DNA of 64,000 bases from Hymenobacter sp. BRD67 (GTDB lineage Bacteria; Bacteroidota; Bacteroidia; Cytophagales; Hymenobacteraceae), in assembly GCF_013256425.1 (NCBI RefSeq), contig NZ_CP053904.1:1426001-1490000 (forward strand), given 5' to 3'. A program made the position numbers and the translations under genes. Positions 41,572 to 50,331 of the stretch are shown here, in pieces (position 1 is the stretch's first letter; every line of letters begins with the position of its first letter). Below the pieces are notes generated by a model, which did no database searches, had not been told where the DNA came from, and saw only the letters and a program-made list of their open reading frames with translations.

Positions 41572-41910
41572 TTAATGCTGCTTCTCAAGCAAAATAATAG
41601 GACTTGAATCCTCTGCTATCCATTTGCTGGCGAAATAAAGATACTCATCAGGATAATCTTCCAGACGATTACGCTTTGACGCGTCTGCTAAGTGCTTTTT
41701 AACCTCATATTTCCAAAAATTAAAGCATTGGTCGCTAGAAATTATTTCTAATTCATGCCCAACATCAGCAATAATAAATTGAATAGGTTTGTCTTGAATA
41801 ATGACTTTTATATCCTCTTTGGTTAGTGGCTTATCTCTTCTGTAACCATCCAGATTATTTCCAAGCTGAAAATCCTTAATTGGGGTTTTCAGAACTTTTT
41901 GTTTGAACAC
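41572..41910 (-). CDS. Low-GC orphan protein between mutA and mutB
   Basis: Protein of 112 residues, lysine- and isoleucine-rich, with AT-rich codon use unlike both neighbours. No signal peptide, membrane helix or familiar motif is seen; the sequence alternates short strands with a helical middle (FNFWKYEVKKHLADASKR). Its start lies 48 bases after mutA and its end 35 bases before mutB, so it is inside the operon. It looks like an insertion of foreign DNA that kept cotranscription. Function unknown. Confidence 0.6.
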   Translation of the reverse strand: MFKQKVLKTPIKDFQLGNNLDGYRRDKPLTKEDIKVIIQDKPIQFIIADVGHELEIISSDQCFNFWKYEVKKHLADASKRNRLEDYPDEYLYFASKWIAEDSSPIILLEKQH

Positions 41911-41958
41911 AGAGGTAAGTGCTTATTGGTCAAAAAATATTCATAATTACTCGAAAAT

Positions 41959-43770
41959 CTACCGGCCTTGCAGCCGGGCCAGCACCTCCTCGGTACGGTG
42001 GCCTTCGACCACAAATTCCTTGAAGTTGAAGACCCGCACGGCTTCGAGCAGGGTAGCCAGGTCGGAGGTGACCAGCGAGGGAATCTCAAAGACATGGCCT
42101 GCTGCCACCTGCTGCACCACCCGTGCCAGGTGCTCAAACTGGGTGGGGCTGGCGTACATAAGCGTAGCTTCCTCGGGTGTTGAAAATAATACGGAGTAAG
42201 AATCGGGGTCAATAGTCAGCGCGGTGGCTGGGCTGGTAGCTGGCTGCTCATGGGGGTGCAGCATCTGCCGAAAGGCGGCTGCAATATCTTCGTTTACCTG
42301 AATACCACCCAGCAGCACAAGGGCCGCCAGCTTATCCTGGTTGGCACGTCGCTCGAAGTGTAGGGCCGTAGCGAGGCGTAGCACCTCACTCGGATACGTC
42401 GCCCGAGTGGTATCGAACTCGCGCGAGCGTAGCAGCTGCTTGGGCTGGTACTCAAACTTTTCCTGAGGATTCTGAAACCGGTTGGTCCCAACCACCACAT
42501 CCTGGCCGGCGGCAATCCGCTTAAACTTTTCCAGTCCGGCCTGGCTCACGGCTTCGAGGGCCCGACTGCGGGCCTCAAGCATACCGCCTTGTGCTTCAAG
42601 CGACTGAAACTCCAGCCAGGCGGCACGGGCCAGCTCGTCGGTCAGTGTTTCGATAAAGTAGGAGCCGGCCGCCGGGTCGGCTACCCAGTCGAGGTGAGCT
42701 TCCTGGCGCAGGATAACCGGCAGGTTGCGGGCCAGGCGGGCGCTAAACTCGTTGGGAGCCTGGTAGAGGCAATCGAAGGCTGCCACCTGAATCGTGTCGG
42801 CCCCGCCGAGCAAGGCGCTCATAGCTTCCGTGGTGTGTCGCAGCAGGTTGGTGTGCGGGTCGAGGGTCGTTTGCGCCCAGGTTGAGGTAGTAGCATGAAT
42901 GGGCAGCGTGGCCGCTCCCGTGGCGGGCAGGCCAAAGGCGTGGAGCAGCGTACTCCACAGCCGCCGGGCTGCCCGCAGCCGCGCAATTTCGGGAAAGTAG
43001 CTTGGCCCCACGGCAAAATCGAGGTGAATGGCCCGCGCCACCAGCGCCACCGAAATGCCGCTGGCCTCATCGGGTAGCTCGGTCAGTAGCGTTACGGCGG
43101 TGTTGAGGCTGTAAGCCAGCTGCTGGGTAAGCGTGCCCCCTCTGTTGCCAAAGTACGCCCCGTTGACGGAGAGCACTGCAAATGCCGGCCAGCTTTGGGC
43201 GCGCAGCAGGCAGGCGCGCAGGGTACTCCGGTACATCGGCAGCTCGGCCCCCTCGGGCCCGGCTGGTGGCGTAAAGCGCAAAAACCCCTGAAGCGGCTGC
43301 CCGTTGCTGGCCAGGCTCAGTCTTTCGAGCAGCTGCTCGGGACCCTGGAGCACCGTAAAGCCCAGCCAGGTGCTGGCCAGCGGCAAGCGCTCGGCCAGCT
43401 CGGCCACGGCGAAGGTCATGGGGTCGCCCTTCACTACGAAATGCAGGCCATCGGCCCCGCGGGCCAGCGCATCGGCTCCCTGCTCAATTTGCAGGCGGCC
43501 ATCGGCACCGGTCGGTACGGACAGCGCTATCACGTTGCGGCAGGGGGCGGGGCGGGGCGGCAGCGGAGGCGGGGGCCCACCCAGCGCCGTCAGGGCCTCG
43601 CGGTGGTAAAAGGGCTCGGCTACCAGGCCATCGGGTAGCGTCCAGCGCAGGCTGGCCGGGTCGGTGCCTTTCAGCTCGCGGGTTAGTTGCGCCTGCCACT
43701 GAGCGGTGCTGACGGGGGCAAACTCGGAAAAAGAAACGGGCGAGGTGGGAGAAGGAGAGGCGTCGGGCAT
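41959..43770 (-). CDS. mutA: Methylmalonyl-CoA mutase small subunit
   Basis: Non-catalytic partner of MutB, about 603 residues, sharing the mutase barrel fold (FGNRGGTLTQQLAYSLNTAV, TSTWAQTTLDPHTNLLRHTTEA, ADPAAGSYFIETLTDELA) with a degenerate C-terminal cobalamin-like domain. The DxHxxG cobalt-ligand motif is absent, as expected for the small subunit. I start at MPDASPSPTSPVSF; the longer frame upstream has no support. It is the first gene of the mutA-orphan-mutB run and is divergent from a beta-barrel gene. Confidence 0.94.
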   Translation of the reverse strand: MPDASPSPTSPVSFSEFAPVSTAQWQAQLTRELKGTDPASLRWTLPDGLVAEPFYHREALTALGGPPPPLPPRPAPCRNVIALSVPTGADGRLQIEQGADALARGADGLHFVVKGDPMTFAVAELAERLPLASTWLGFTVLQGPEQLLERLSLASNGQPLQGFLRFTPPAGPEGAELPMYRSTLRACLLRAQSWPAFAVLSVNGAYFGNRGGTLTQQLAYSLNTAVTLLTELPDEASGISVALVARAIHLDFAVGPSYFPEIARLRAARRLWSTLLHAFGLPATGAATLPIHATTSTWAQTTLDPHTNLLRHTTEAMSALLGGADTIQVAAFDCLYQAPNEFSARLARNLPVILRQEAHLDWVADPAAGSYFIETLTDELARAAWLEFQSLEAQGGMLEARSRALEAVSQAGLEKFKRIAAGQDVVVGTNRFQNPQEKFEYQPKQLLRSREFDTTRATYPSEVLRLATALHFERRANQDKLAALVLLGGIQVNEDIAAAFRQMLHPHEQPATSPATALTIDPDSYSVLFSTPEEATLMYASPTQFEHLARVVQQVAAGHVFEIPSLVTSDLATLLEAVRVFNFKEFVVEGHRTEEVLARLQGR

Positions 43771-43946
43771 AACGAATAGGGAGCCCCGGAACCGGCCGGC
43801 CGGGTGCTGAGCGGCCCGCAAGATACCGTAGCCAACGGTCATCGCTCGGCCCGCCCGCGCCCGGCCACCGGGGCCACGGCGGTAGCTCCCGAGCTGCTAC
43901 GTTATTTCTACCCGTATTTTTGTGGAGCTGTTTCCCAGCAAGCGCC

Positions 43947-45215
43947 ATGCTTATGCCCCTTCGCTACCTGCTTCTTTTTTTCTTGTTACTCACCGCCGGG
44001 CGGCCGCTGACCGGCCGGGCGCAGGGCAGCTTCCGGCCCGGCTACCTGGTGCGGCCCGCGGGCGACACGGTGCGCGGCGAGGTGGATTTGCGCGACCTGC
44101 GCCTGGCCGGGCGGCAGTGCCGGTTCCGGCCCGCGCCCACGGCTGAGGTAACCACTTACGGGCCGGCGCAGTTGCGGGCCTACGGAATCCCGGCCGCCGG
44201 GCTACACTACCGTGCCCTGGCCCTGCCCGGCGCGGCGGCCGGCAGCGCGCCCACGGCTTTTATGCAGGTGGAAGTCAGTGGCCCGGCTAGCTTTTATAGC
44301 TGGCGCGATGATGCTGCGCACTACTACATTGCCACGGCAAGCTTCCCGCTGACCGAATTGGTGCAAAAGCAGGAGCAGGTGGAGCTGGAAGAAAATGGTT
44401 TTAAGCGCAAATACGAAGAAACAAAGAGCATCTACCGCCAAACGCTGGCGCAGGCGCTGGCTGGTTGCTTACAAGCCCAGGTGCTGCTGCCACGGCTGCC
44501 CTACACTGTCGTTGCCTTGGCGCAGGCCGTGGCGGCTTACAATAAGTGCCAAGGTCAGCCGGGCGATGCTTACTCCATTCGAGCGACTGCTGCTAAGCTG
44601 AGAGCGCAGCTTGGGCTGGTGCTAGGGTATCAAAACGCGACGATGCGTACTTCCAGCGATGTGAGTAATTACAACGTTGATTTTGGCAGTAGCAGCGGGC
44701 TAACCGGCGGGCTGGCACTGGGTCTGCCCCTGACGAGCCTGAGCCGCCAACTAACGCTGGAGCTAGAGCTGCTCTATCAAACGCAGCACTATACGGGGAC
44801 GAATAGCTACGCCTCCAGCTCGGGGAATGGCTACGTGTATAACGCCAACTACCAGGCTGATTTTAGTTACCTGAAGCTGCCGGTGCTGCTGCGCTACACG
44901 TTGAAACGCGCCGCCCTGGTTCGTCCGTTCCTGGAGCTGGGCGGCACGCTGGGCTATGCGCTGCGACTGCAAACCACCGCTACCACGTCGGGTGTCGGGA
45001 CTGCCAGCTACCTCGGCGACGACTACCGACACTTTCAGGAGGGGTTGGTCGGTGGCCTGGGTCTGGAATTCGACCTGGTCAAAAACCACCCGGCGGCGGT
45101 GCTGGTCCGCTACGAAGCAGACACGGGCTGGATAAATTCTAACAATATCAGCAGTCGCGTTACTCACCTCTACGCACAATTCTCCTTTAGCCTAACCAAA
45201 CAAACGAGCCGGTAG
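43947..45215 (+). CDS. Outer-membrane beta-barrel protein
   Basis: Exported protein of 422 residues. A signal peptide of about 27 residues (MLMPLRYLLLFFLLL... GRAQG) is followed by a soluble N-terminal part of about 200 residues beginning SFRPGYLVRPAGDTVRGEV, which occurs in many Bacteroidota proteins. The C-terminal half is an eight-strand-like barrel of PF13568 type (GLTGGLALGLPL, LELELLYQTQHYTG, FSYLKLPVLLRYTLK, FLELGGTLGYAL) ending in YAQFSFSL. Function unknown. It lies 30 bases before the 5'-nucleotidase domain gene. Confidence 0.82.
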   Translation: MLMPLRYLLLFFLLLTAGRPLTGRAQGSFRPGYLVRPAGDTVRGEVDLRDLRLAGRQCRFRPAPTAEVTTYGPAQLRAYGIPAAGLHYRALALPGAAAGSAPTAFMQVEVSGPASFYSWRDDAAHYYIATASFPLTELVQKQEQVELEENGFKRKYEETKSIYRQTLAQALAGCLQAQVLLPRLPYTVVALAQAVAAYNKCQGQPGDAYSIRATAAKLRAQLGLVLGYQNATMRTSSDVSNYNVDFGSSSGLTGGLALGLPLTSLSRQLTLELELLYQTQHYTGTNSYASSSGNGYVYNANYQADFSYLKLPVLLRYTLKRAALVRPFLELGGTLGYALRLQTTATTSGVGTASYLGDDYRHFQEGLVGGLGLEFDLVKNHPAAVLVRYEADTGWINSNNISSRVTHLYAQFSFSLTKQTSR

Positions 45216-45245
45216 CCCCACGGTGGGGCGGCGCCTACAAAACAC

Positions 45246-46016
45246 ATGTCTTTCTTTCTTCGCTTCGTCTTCGGCCGTGGACTGCTGGTCGTCAGTGGGA
45301 TGCTGCTCGCCCCGGCTTGCCAGCGGGCCCCGCTCCAGGCTACGGCCCACCTGGCTCCCAGCACCAGCCAGCCCATAGGCAATAGCATCGCGCCCGATGC
45401 CGGTGCGGCCGACTACATCAAGCCCTACCACGATAAGGTGCTCAGCCAGATGCAGGAAGTAGTAGGCTCGGCTCCGGTAGCGCTTACCAAAAATGCGGGC
45501 GAGAATACCCTAGTAAATTTCGTGGCCGACTTGCAGCGCACCGCCGCCAGCCAGTATTTCAAGGGCGAAACGATTGACCTGGGCGTGATGACCAACGGCG
45601 GGATGCGCACCCCGCTGCCCGCCGGGCCCATTACACTTGGCAACGTGTTTGAGCTGATGCCTTTTGAGAACGAGCTGGTAGTGCTCGATGCGCCCGGCCC
45701 GGTGGTGCAGCAGCTGTTCGACTATTCCGCGGCCATTAAAATGGCCGTTTCGGGCGCTACGTACACCGTGAGCCCCGACAAGAAGCCCCAGGATATCCGT
45801 ATTGGTGGCCAGCCGTTTGACCCGAATAAGACGTATACTATTGCCGTTTCGGACTACCTGGCCGGCGGCGGCGACAACATGAGCTTTCTGAAGGCGGCTA
45901 CCCTGCGCCACACCGGCCTGTTGCTGCGCACCTGCATTGCCGACCATATTCGGGCGCTGACCAAAGCCGGGCAGCCCGTCACGGCCACTATCGAAGGAAG
46001 AGTAAAAAGCAATTAA
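45246..46016 (+). CDS. 5'-nucleotidase C-terminal domain protein (exported)
   Basis: Protein of 256 residues consisting of the substrate-binding C-terminal domain of UshA-type 5'-nucleotidases, behind an export signal (residues 1-25, possible lipobox APAC). Typical segments are ENTLVNFVADLQR, GVMTNGGMRTPLPAGPITLG, NVFELMPFENELVVL and SDYLAGGGDNM, where the aromatic base-stacking and binding loops lie. The catalytic metallophosphatase domain is encoded by the next gene 92 bases downstream, so the enzyme is split into two polypeptides in inverted order. An AGCAATTAACAGTGAGC-type tract follows the stop. Confidence 0.9.
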   Translation: MSFFLRFVFGRGLLVVSGMLLAPACQRAPLQATAHLAPSTSQPIGNSIAPDAGAADYIKPYHDKVLSQMQEVVGSAPVALTKNAGENTLVNFVADLQRTAASQYFKGETIDLGVMTNGGMRTPLPAGPITLGNVFELMPFENELVVLDAPGPVVQQLFDYSAAIKMAVSGATYTVSPDKKPQDIRIGGQPFDPNKTYTIAVSDYLAGGGDNMSFLKAATLRHTGLLLRTCIADHIRALTKAGQPVTATIEGRVKSN

Positions 46017-46108
46017 CAGTGAGCGATTCGCCAGGGGTAGTTGTTGCACCTGGCATACTTACGGCTTGTTGCCTGCGCATTCATTTATTGCCAACTGCTA
46101 ACTGAGTT

Positions 46109-47035
46109 ATGATTCGTCGCGACTTTCTTCAGAAATCTTTGCTCAGCACGGCGGGCCTGAGCCTGCTGGGCCCCAGCCTGGTAGCGGAAGCCGCCAGCGG
46201 CCCCGCCCGGCTCGTTATATTGCATACCAACGATATGCACTCGCGTATCGAACCCTTTCCCGATAATGCCCCGCAGTGGGCCGGACTGGGCGGCATGGCC
46301 CGGCGCGAGGCGCTCATCGACAGCGTGCGCCGGCAGGAGCCCAACGTGCTGCTGCTCGACTCGGGCGACATCTGGCAGGGCACGCCGTATTTCAACTTCT
46401 TTCTGGGCGAGCTGGAATACAAGCTGATGAGCCGGATGAAGTACGACGCCTCCACCTTCGGCAACCACGATTTTGACAACGGCCTGGAGGGCTTGCAGAA
46501 GCAGCTGCCCAACGCGGGCTTCCCTTTCCTCATTGCCAACTACGATTTCAGCGGCACGCCGCTGGCTGGCCGCTTCGCGCCCTACAAGGTATTTGAGAAA
46601 GCCGGCGCCCGCATTGGCGTGTTTGGCCTGGGCATTGAGCTGAAAGGGCTGGTGGCCGATAAAAACTTCGGCACCACCCAGTACCTCGACCCCGTTGCCG
46701 TGGCCAAAGCCCAGGTGCAGCAGCTGCGCCAGCACGAGCGCTGCGACATGGTTATCTGCCTCTCGCACCTCGGCTATAAGTACGAGAGCGAAAAACTTGA
46801 CGACCGCAAGCTGGCGGCTCAGGTGGGCGGCATCGACCTCATTCTGGGCGGCCACACCCACACCTTTATGCCCGCTCCCGAGCCCATTACCGGCCCCAAT
46901 GGCCACATAACGCTTATAAACCAGGTGGGCTGGTCCGGAATTAACCTCGGCCGTATTGATTACGAGCTGCGGCGCGGAGCTCAACCGGTGCGGGCTACCG
47001 GGGCGCTGGTACTACCCGTAAGCGCTACCTGCTAG
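46109..47035 (+). CDS. 5'-nucleotidase metallophosphatase domain protein with Tat signal
   Basis: Calcineurin-like phosphoesterase of 308 residues. The N-terminus MIRRDFLQKSLLSTAG is a twin-arginine export signal. Dimetal motifs follow: LHTNDMHSRI near residue 38, DSGDIWQGT near 85, FGNHDFDNG near 117, CLSHLGYKYE near 215 and GGHTHTF near 250. It ends where the C-terminal nucleotidase domain would start; that domain is the preceding gene. The two probably form one periplasmic nucleotidase, but only this half appears to carry a Tat signal. A strong terminator separates it from dnaA. Confidence 0.92.
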   Translation: MIRRDFLQKSLLSTAGLSLLGPSLVAEAASGPARLVILHTNDMHSRIEPFPDNAPQWAGLGGMARREALIDSVRRQEPNVLLLDSGDIWQGTPYFNFFLGELEYKLMSRMKYDASTFGNHDFDNGLEGLQKQLPNAGFPFLIANYDFSGTPLAGRFAPYKVFEKAGARIGVFGLGIELKGLVADKNFGTTQYLDPVAVAKAQVQQLRQHERCDMVICLSHLGYKYESEKLDDRKLAAQVGGIDLILGGHTHTFMPAPEPITGPNGHITLINQVGWSGINLGRIDYELRRGAQPVRATGALVLPVSATC

Positions 47036-47100
47036 CCGTCCGATATAAGCAAGCATTTGCCGGCTTTTTTGTCTGCTGGTTTATGCGCAAATTTGTCCCC

Positions 47101-47147
47101 CCAAGTCGGGCCGGTACTAAGCCGGCCCGACTTGGAGGGTTTTTTTT
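47101..47147 (+). terminator. Strong Rho-independent terminator upstream of dnaA
   Basis: Perfect 14-bp stem CCAAGTCGGGCCGG (47101-47114) / CCGGCCCGACTTGG (47122-47135) with a 7-base loop, then AGGG and eight T. It ends the nucleotidase transcript 41 bases before the dnaA start. Confidence 0.9.
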
Positions 47148-47187
47148 CGCCATCGGGCGTTCGTCTGGTTTCGCTTTTTCTCACCTC

Positions 47188-48719
47188 ATGTCGCAGGATT
47201 TCCGCACCGTCTGGGCCAGTTGCCTGCGCGTTATCCGCGCTGAGGTGGGCGAGCAAAGTTTCCGGACGTGGTTTGAGCCCGTGGTGCCGGTCGAGCTGCA
47301 AGGCCGGGTGCTTACTATTCAGGTTCCCAGCGTTTATTTCTACGAGTTTCTCGAAGAGCATTACGTAGAGGAGCTAAAGCGCGCCATCTACCAGGAGCTG
47401 GGCCCTGAGGGCCGCCTTGAATACAGCGTGGTAGTAGACCAGGGCAACGCGCAGGCCCCGCCCAAAGCCATGCACCTGCCGCCCGCTCGCAAGGCCGCCC
47501 ACGGCCCGCCCGCCCCGGAAGGCCGGCCCAGCCCCAACTACGGCACCGCGCCCGGCGGTATTCAACCCAGCCGCTCGGCCCCGCCAACCCGGCACTTCGT
47601 GCCCGGTGGCGGCACGGCCACGGCAGCGCAGCTGGCGGCTACCACGCTGCGCAACCCCTTTGACGCGACCAAAACGATGGACCGCAACATTGTGCCGTCG
47701 CAGCTCAATACTACCTACACGTTTGAGAACTACGTGGAGGGCGACTGCAACCGACTGGCGCGCTCAGCGGGGCTCGCCGTGGCCAACAAGCCCGGTACCA
47801 CCGCCTTCAATCCCCTGATGGTGTACGGTGGCGTGGGCCTGGGCAAAACGCACCTCGTGCAGGCCATCGGCAACCACATCAAGGCCACGAATACCGAGAA
47901 ATTCGTGCTCTACGTGTCGGCCGAGAAGTTTACCAACCAGTTTATCGAAAGCCTGCAGCGCAATGCCGTGCAGGACTTTGCCAATTTCTACCTGCTCGTC
48001 GATGTGCTTATTCTCGACGACGTGCAGTTTTTGGCCAATAAAGGCAAAACGCAGGAGATGTTCTTCCACATCTTCAACCACTTGCACCAGGGCGGCCGGC
48101 AAATTGTGATGACCTCCGACCGCCCCCCACGCGAGCTGAGCGGGCTGGAAGACCGCCTGTTGTCGCGCTTTAAGTGGGGCCTCACGGCCGACGTGCAAAG
48201 CCCCGACTTTGAGACGCGCATCGCCATTATCCAGAACAAGGCCCAGCAGGACGGCATGGAAATCGCGCCGCAGGTGGTCGAGTACCTGGCCCATTCGGTG
48301 CCTACCAACGTGCGTGAGCTGGAAGGCGTACTCACTACCTTGCTGGCCCAGAGCGTGTTGACGCGCCGTGACATCGACCTCGAAATGGCCAAGCAGGCGC
48401 TACGCCACATTATTGAGGAGGTTGAAGCCGAGGTCAATGTCGATTTTATCCAGAAAACCGTGGCCGACTACTTCGGGGTGGCAGTGGGCTTGCTGAAAGA
48501 GAAAACCCGCAAGAAAGAGATAGTGACGGCCCGGCAGGTGGCCATGTACTTCACCAAGGAGCACACCAGTCACTCGCTCAAAACCATTGGTTACCACTTC
48601 GGGGGCGCGACCACGCCACGGTCATCCACTCGGTGCAGACGGTGTCCGACCTCATCGACTCGGACAAGAAATTCAAGGAGCAGATAACCGAGCTGCGCAA
48701 GAAATTCGTGCAGAAGTAG
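47188..48719 (+). CDS. dnaA: Chromosomal replication initiator DnaA, one frame break
   Basis: AAA+ initiator that binds DnaA boxes at oriC and loads the helicase. Domain I is residues 1-90 (VWASCLRVIRAEVGEQSF-like region); a proline-rich linker spans 105-150; the AAA+ core has Walker A YGGVGLGKTHLVQAIGNH near residue 213 and Walker B LILDDVQFLA; domain IV starts near 400. The frame breaks at 48601-48605; one added G restores the DnaA signature HTSHSLKTIGYHFGGRDHAT and an ending LRKKFVQK, about 510 residues. I start at MSQDFRTVWASC. Because DnaA is essential, this break is the best single sign of sequence error. No cluster of TTATCCACA boxes was seen nearby. Confidence 0.96.
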
Positions 48720-48756
48720 AAGACGGAAGGTTTATTGAGCAGTTACCCGTACTAAT

Positions 48757-48851
48757 AAACAAACGTCATGCTGCGCTTGCCGAAGCATCTTGGCAGGTTC
48801 GATGGATGAAGCAACCAAGATACTTCGGCAAGCGCAGCATAACGTTTGTTT
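48757..48851. repeat. Palindromic repeat element (37-bp arms)
   Basis: Arms 48757-48793 and 48815-48851 are reverse complements with two mismatches in 37, around a 21-base centre. The core CATGCTGCGCTTGCCGAAGC reads like the abundant intergenic repeats of Hymenobacter-type genomes (from memory). It lies between convergent dnaA and the HD gene and could also act as a bidirectional terminator. Confidence 0.8.
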
Positions 48852-48879
48852 CGAAAAGCAGCCTGCTAACTTCTTGTGC

Positions 48880-50108
48880 CTACAAAATCTCCTTCGGGTA
48901 GCAGATATAGTACTTCTGCACTTTCTGGCTCAAGGCCCGAATATTAGGTAAATCCGATGCTTCAATCACATCGACCACTTTGCCGAGCTTGGTCAGGATG
49001 TTGATAGTTTCGTTGCTCGCTGGGTCGTAAGCGGTGTTGCTGAGGCGGCCGGTTATCATTAGCTGGCGCGCCTCGGCGGGGGCAGGCTAAAGTGCTCGGT
49101 TATCAGCTCCAGAATACCGAGCTGAAAATCATCGTCATATGGCTCGGGGCTGATAACGATTTTGAAGAGCTGGCGGTTGAGCAGGCTTTGAGCCAGAAAG
49201 CTCAGCACCTTGTCCTCGTGGCTGGCCCAGGCCTTGATGGCCGCCCAGATGTCCACGTCGTCGAGTTGCACAAAGCGGCCCAGAATGCTGGCATCCTGCT
49301 CAAACTCGGCCAGCGTAACGGCGCGGCCCAGAAAGTAGGTAAGGCAGCTGCTGCCCGGCACGGCTACCCCGGCCCGCGCCAGGTCGCGGGCCCGCTGCAT
49401 GGTGCGGATTACCATTTGCTCGGCGCTCGTAACGGCTTTGTGCAGATATACTTGCCAGTACATCAGCCGGCGGCTCACCAGAAAATTCTCGACCGAGTAC
49501 ACGGCTTTCTCTTCCAGCACCAGGCGCTCGTTTACTACTTGCAGCATCTTGATAAGACGGTCGGCACCCGGCCGGCCCTCGGCCACGCCGGTGTAGAACG
49601 AGTCGCGGTTGAGGTAGTCGAGCCGGTCCATATCGAGCTGCGAGCTAACCAGTTGATGAAAAAACTCGCGCCCGTAGCTGCCCTGAAACATTTGCATTGC
49701 CAGGCTCAGCTTACCCAGAAACTGCTCGTTGAGCCGCTCCATCAGGTAGAGTGACAGCTGCTCGTGCGGAATATCCTGAAAAATTGCCGTTTCCAGGGCG
49801 TGCGACAGCGGCCCGTGGCCAATGTCGTGCAGCAGAATGGCAATCTGGGCCGCTTCGCCCTCGGCCGCCGATATTTTCACGCCCTTATCCTTTAGCGTGC
49901 GCAGGGCCAGCTGCATCAGGTGCATGGCCCCCAGCGCGTGGTGAAAGCGCGTGTGCAGCGCCCCCGGATACACAAAGTTGGTAAGCCCCAGCTGCTGAAT
50001 GCGCCGCAGCCGCTGAAAGTACGGATGCTCAATAAGGTCGAACAGCAGCTCGGTGGGCACCGTGACGAACCCATATACCGGGTCGTTGAAAATCTTCTTC
50101 TTGTTCAT
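48880..50108 (-). CDS. HD-domain phosphohydrolase (dGTPase-like), one frame break near the C-terminus
   Basis: Metal-dependent phosphohydrolase of about 409 residues. Metal ligands are in LHTRFHHALGAMHL near residue 53 and LLHDIGHGPLSHALE near residue 92, with a later DMDRLDYLNRDS. This is the SAMHD1/dGTPase-like family widespread in Bacteroidota; nucleotide substrate untested. The apparent stop after FSLPPPRRAS is an artefact of the G run at 49078-49082. One more G adds about 60 residues (AEARQLMITGRLSNTAYDP ... YYICYPKEIL) that match the usual family ending. I start at MNKKKIFNDPVYGF. Confidence 0.88.
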
Positions 50109-50331
50109 AGTAAGAGCGCTAAGCTCGAGCTTAGCTACGCTCGTGCGGCCAGATTGGCCGACGATTGCAGCCCACCGGCCGACTAACTTGCCTTTGTACG
50201 AACCTAAACGCCGGTTTTCCGGTAAAGCTACGGCGACCCTGCCCTCCAGCATACTATTGGAGCAGCCGTGTTCGTTACCACTGTTACCATTTACTTTCCT
50301 CCCGCCGCGCCAGCGCCCGGCGCCCTTGCCT

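Noticed and set aside
47036..48760. Chromosome replication origin next to dnaA
   Set aside because: No cluster of TTATCCACA-type boxes or AT-rich unwinding region was seen on either side; the upstream gap is mostly a terminator.
48790..48815. GGTTCGATGG in the palindromic repeat as a tRNA T-loop
   Set aside because: No acceptor, D or anticodon stems can be drawn around it; it is the loop of the palindrome.
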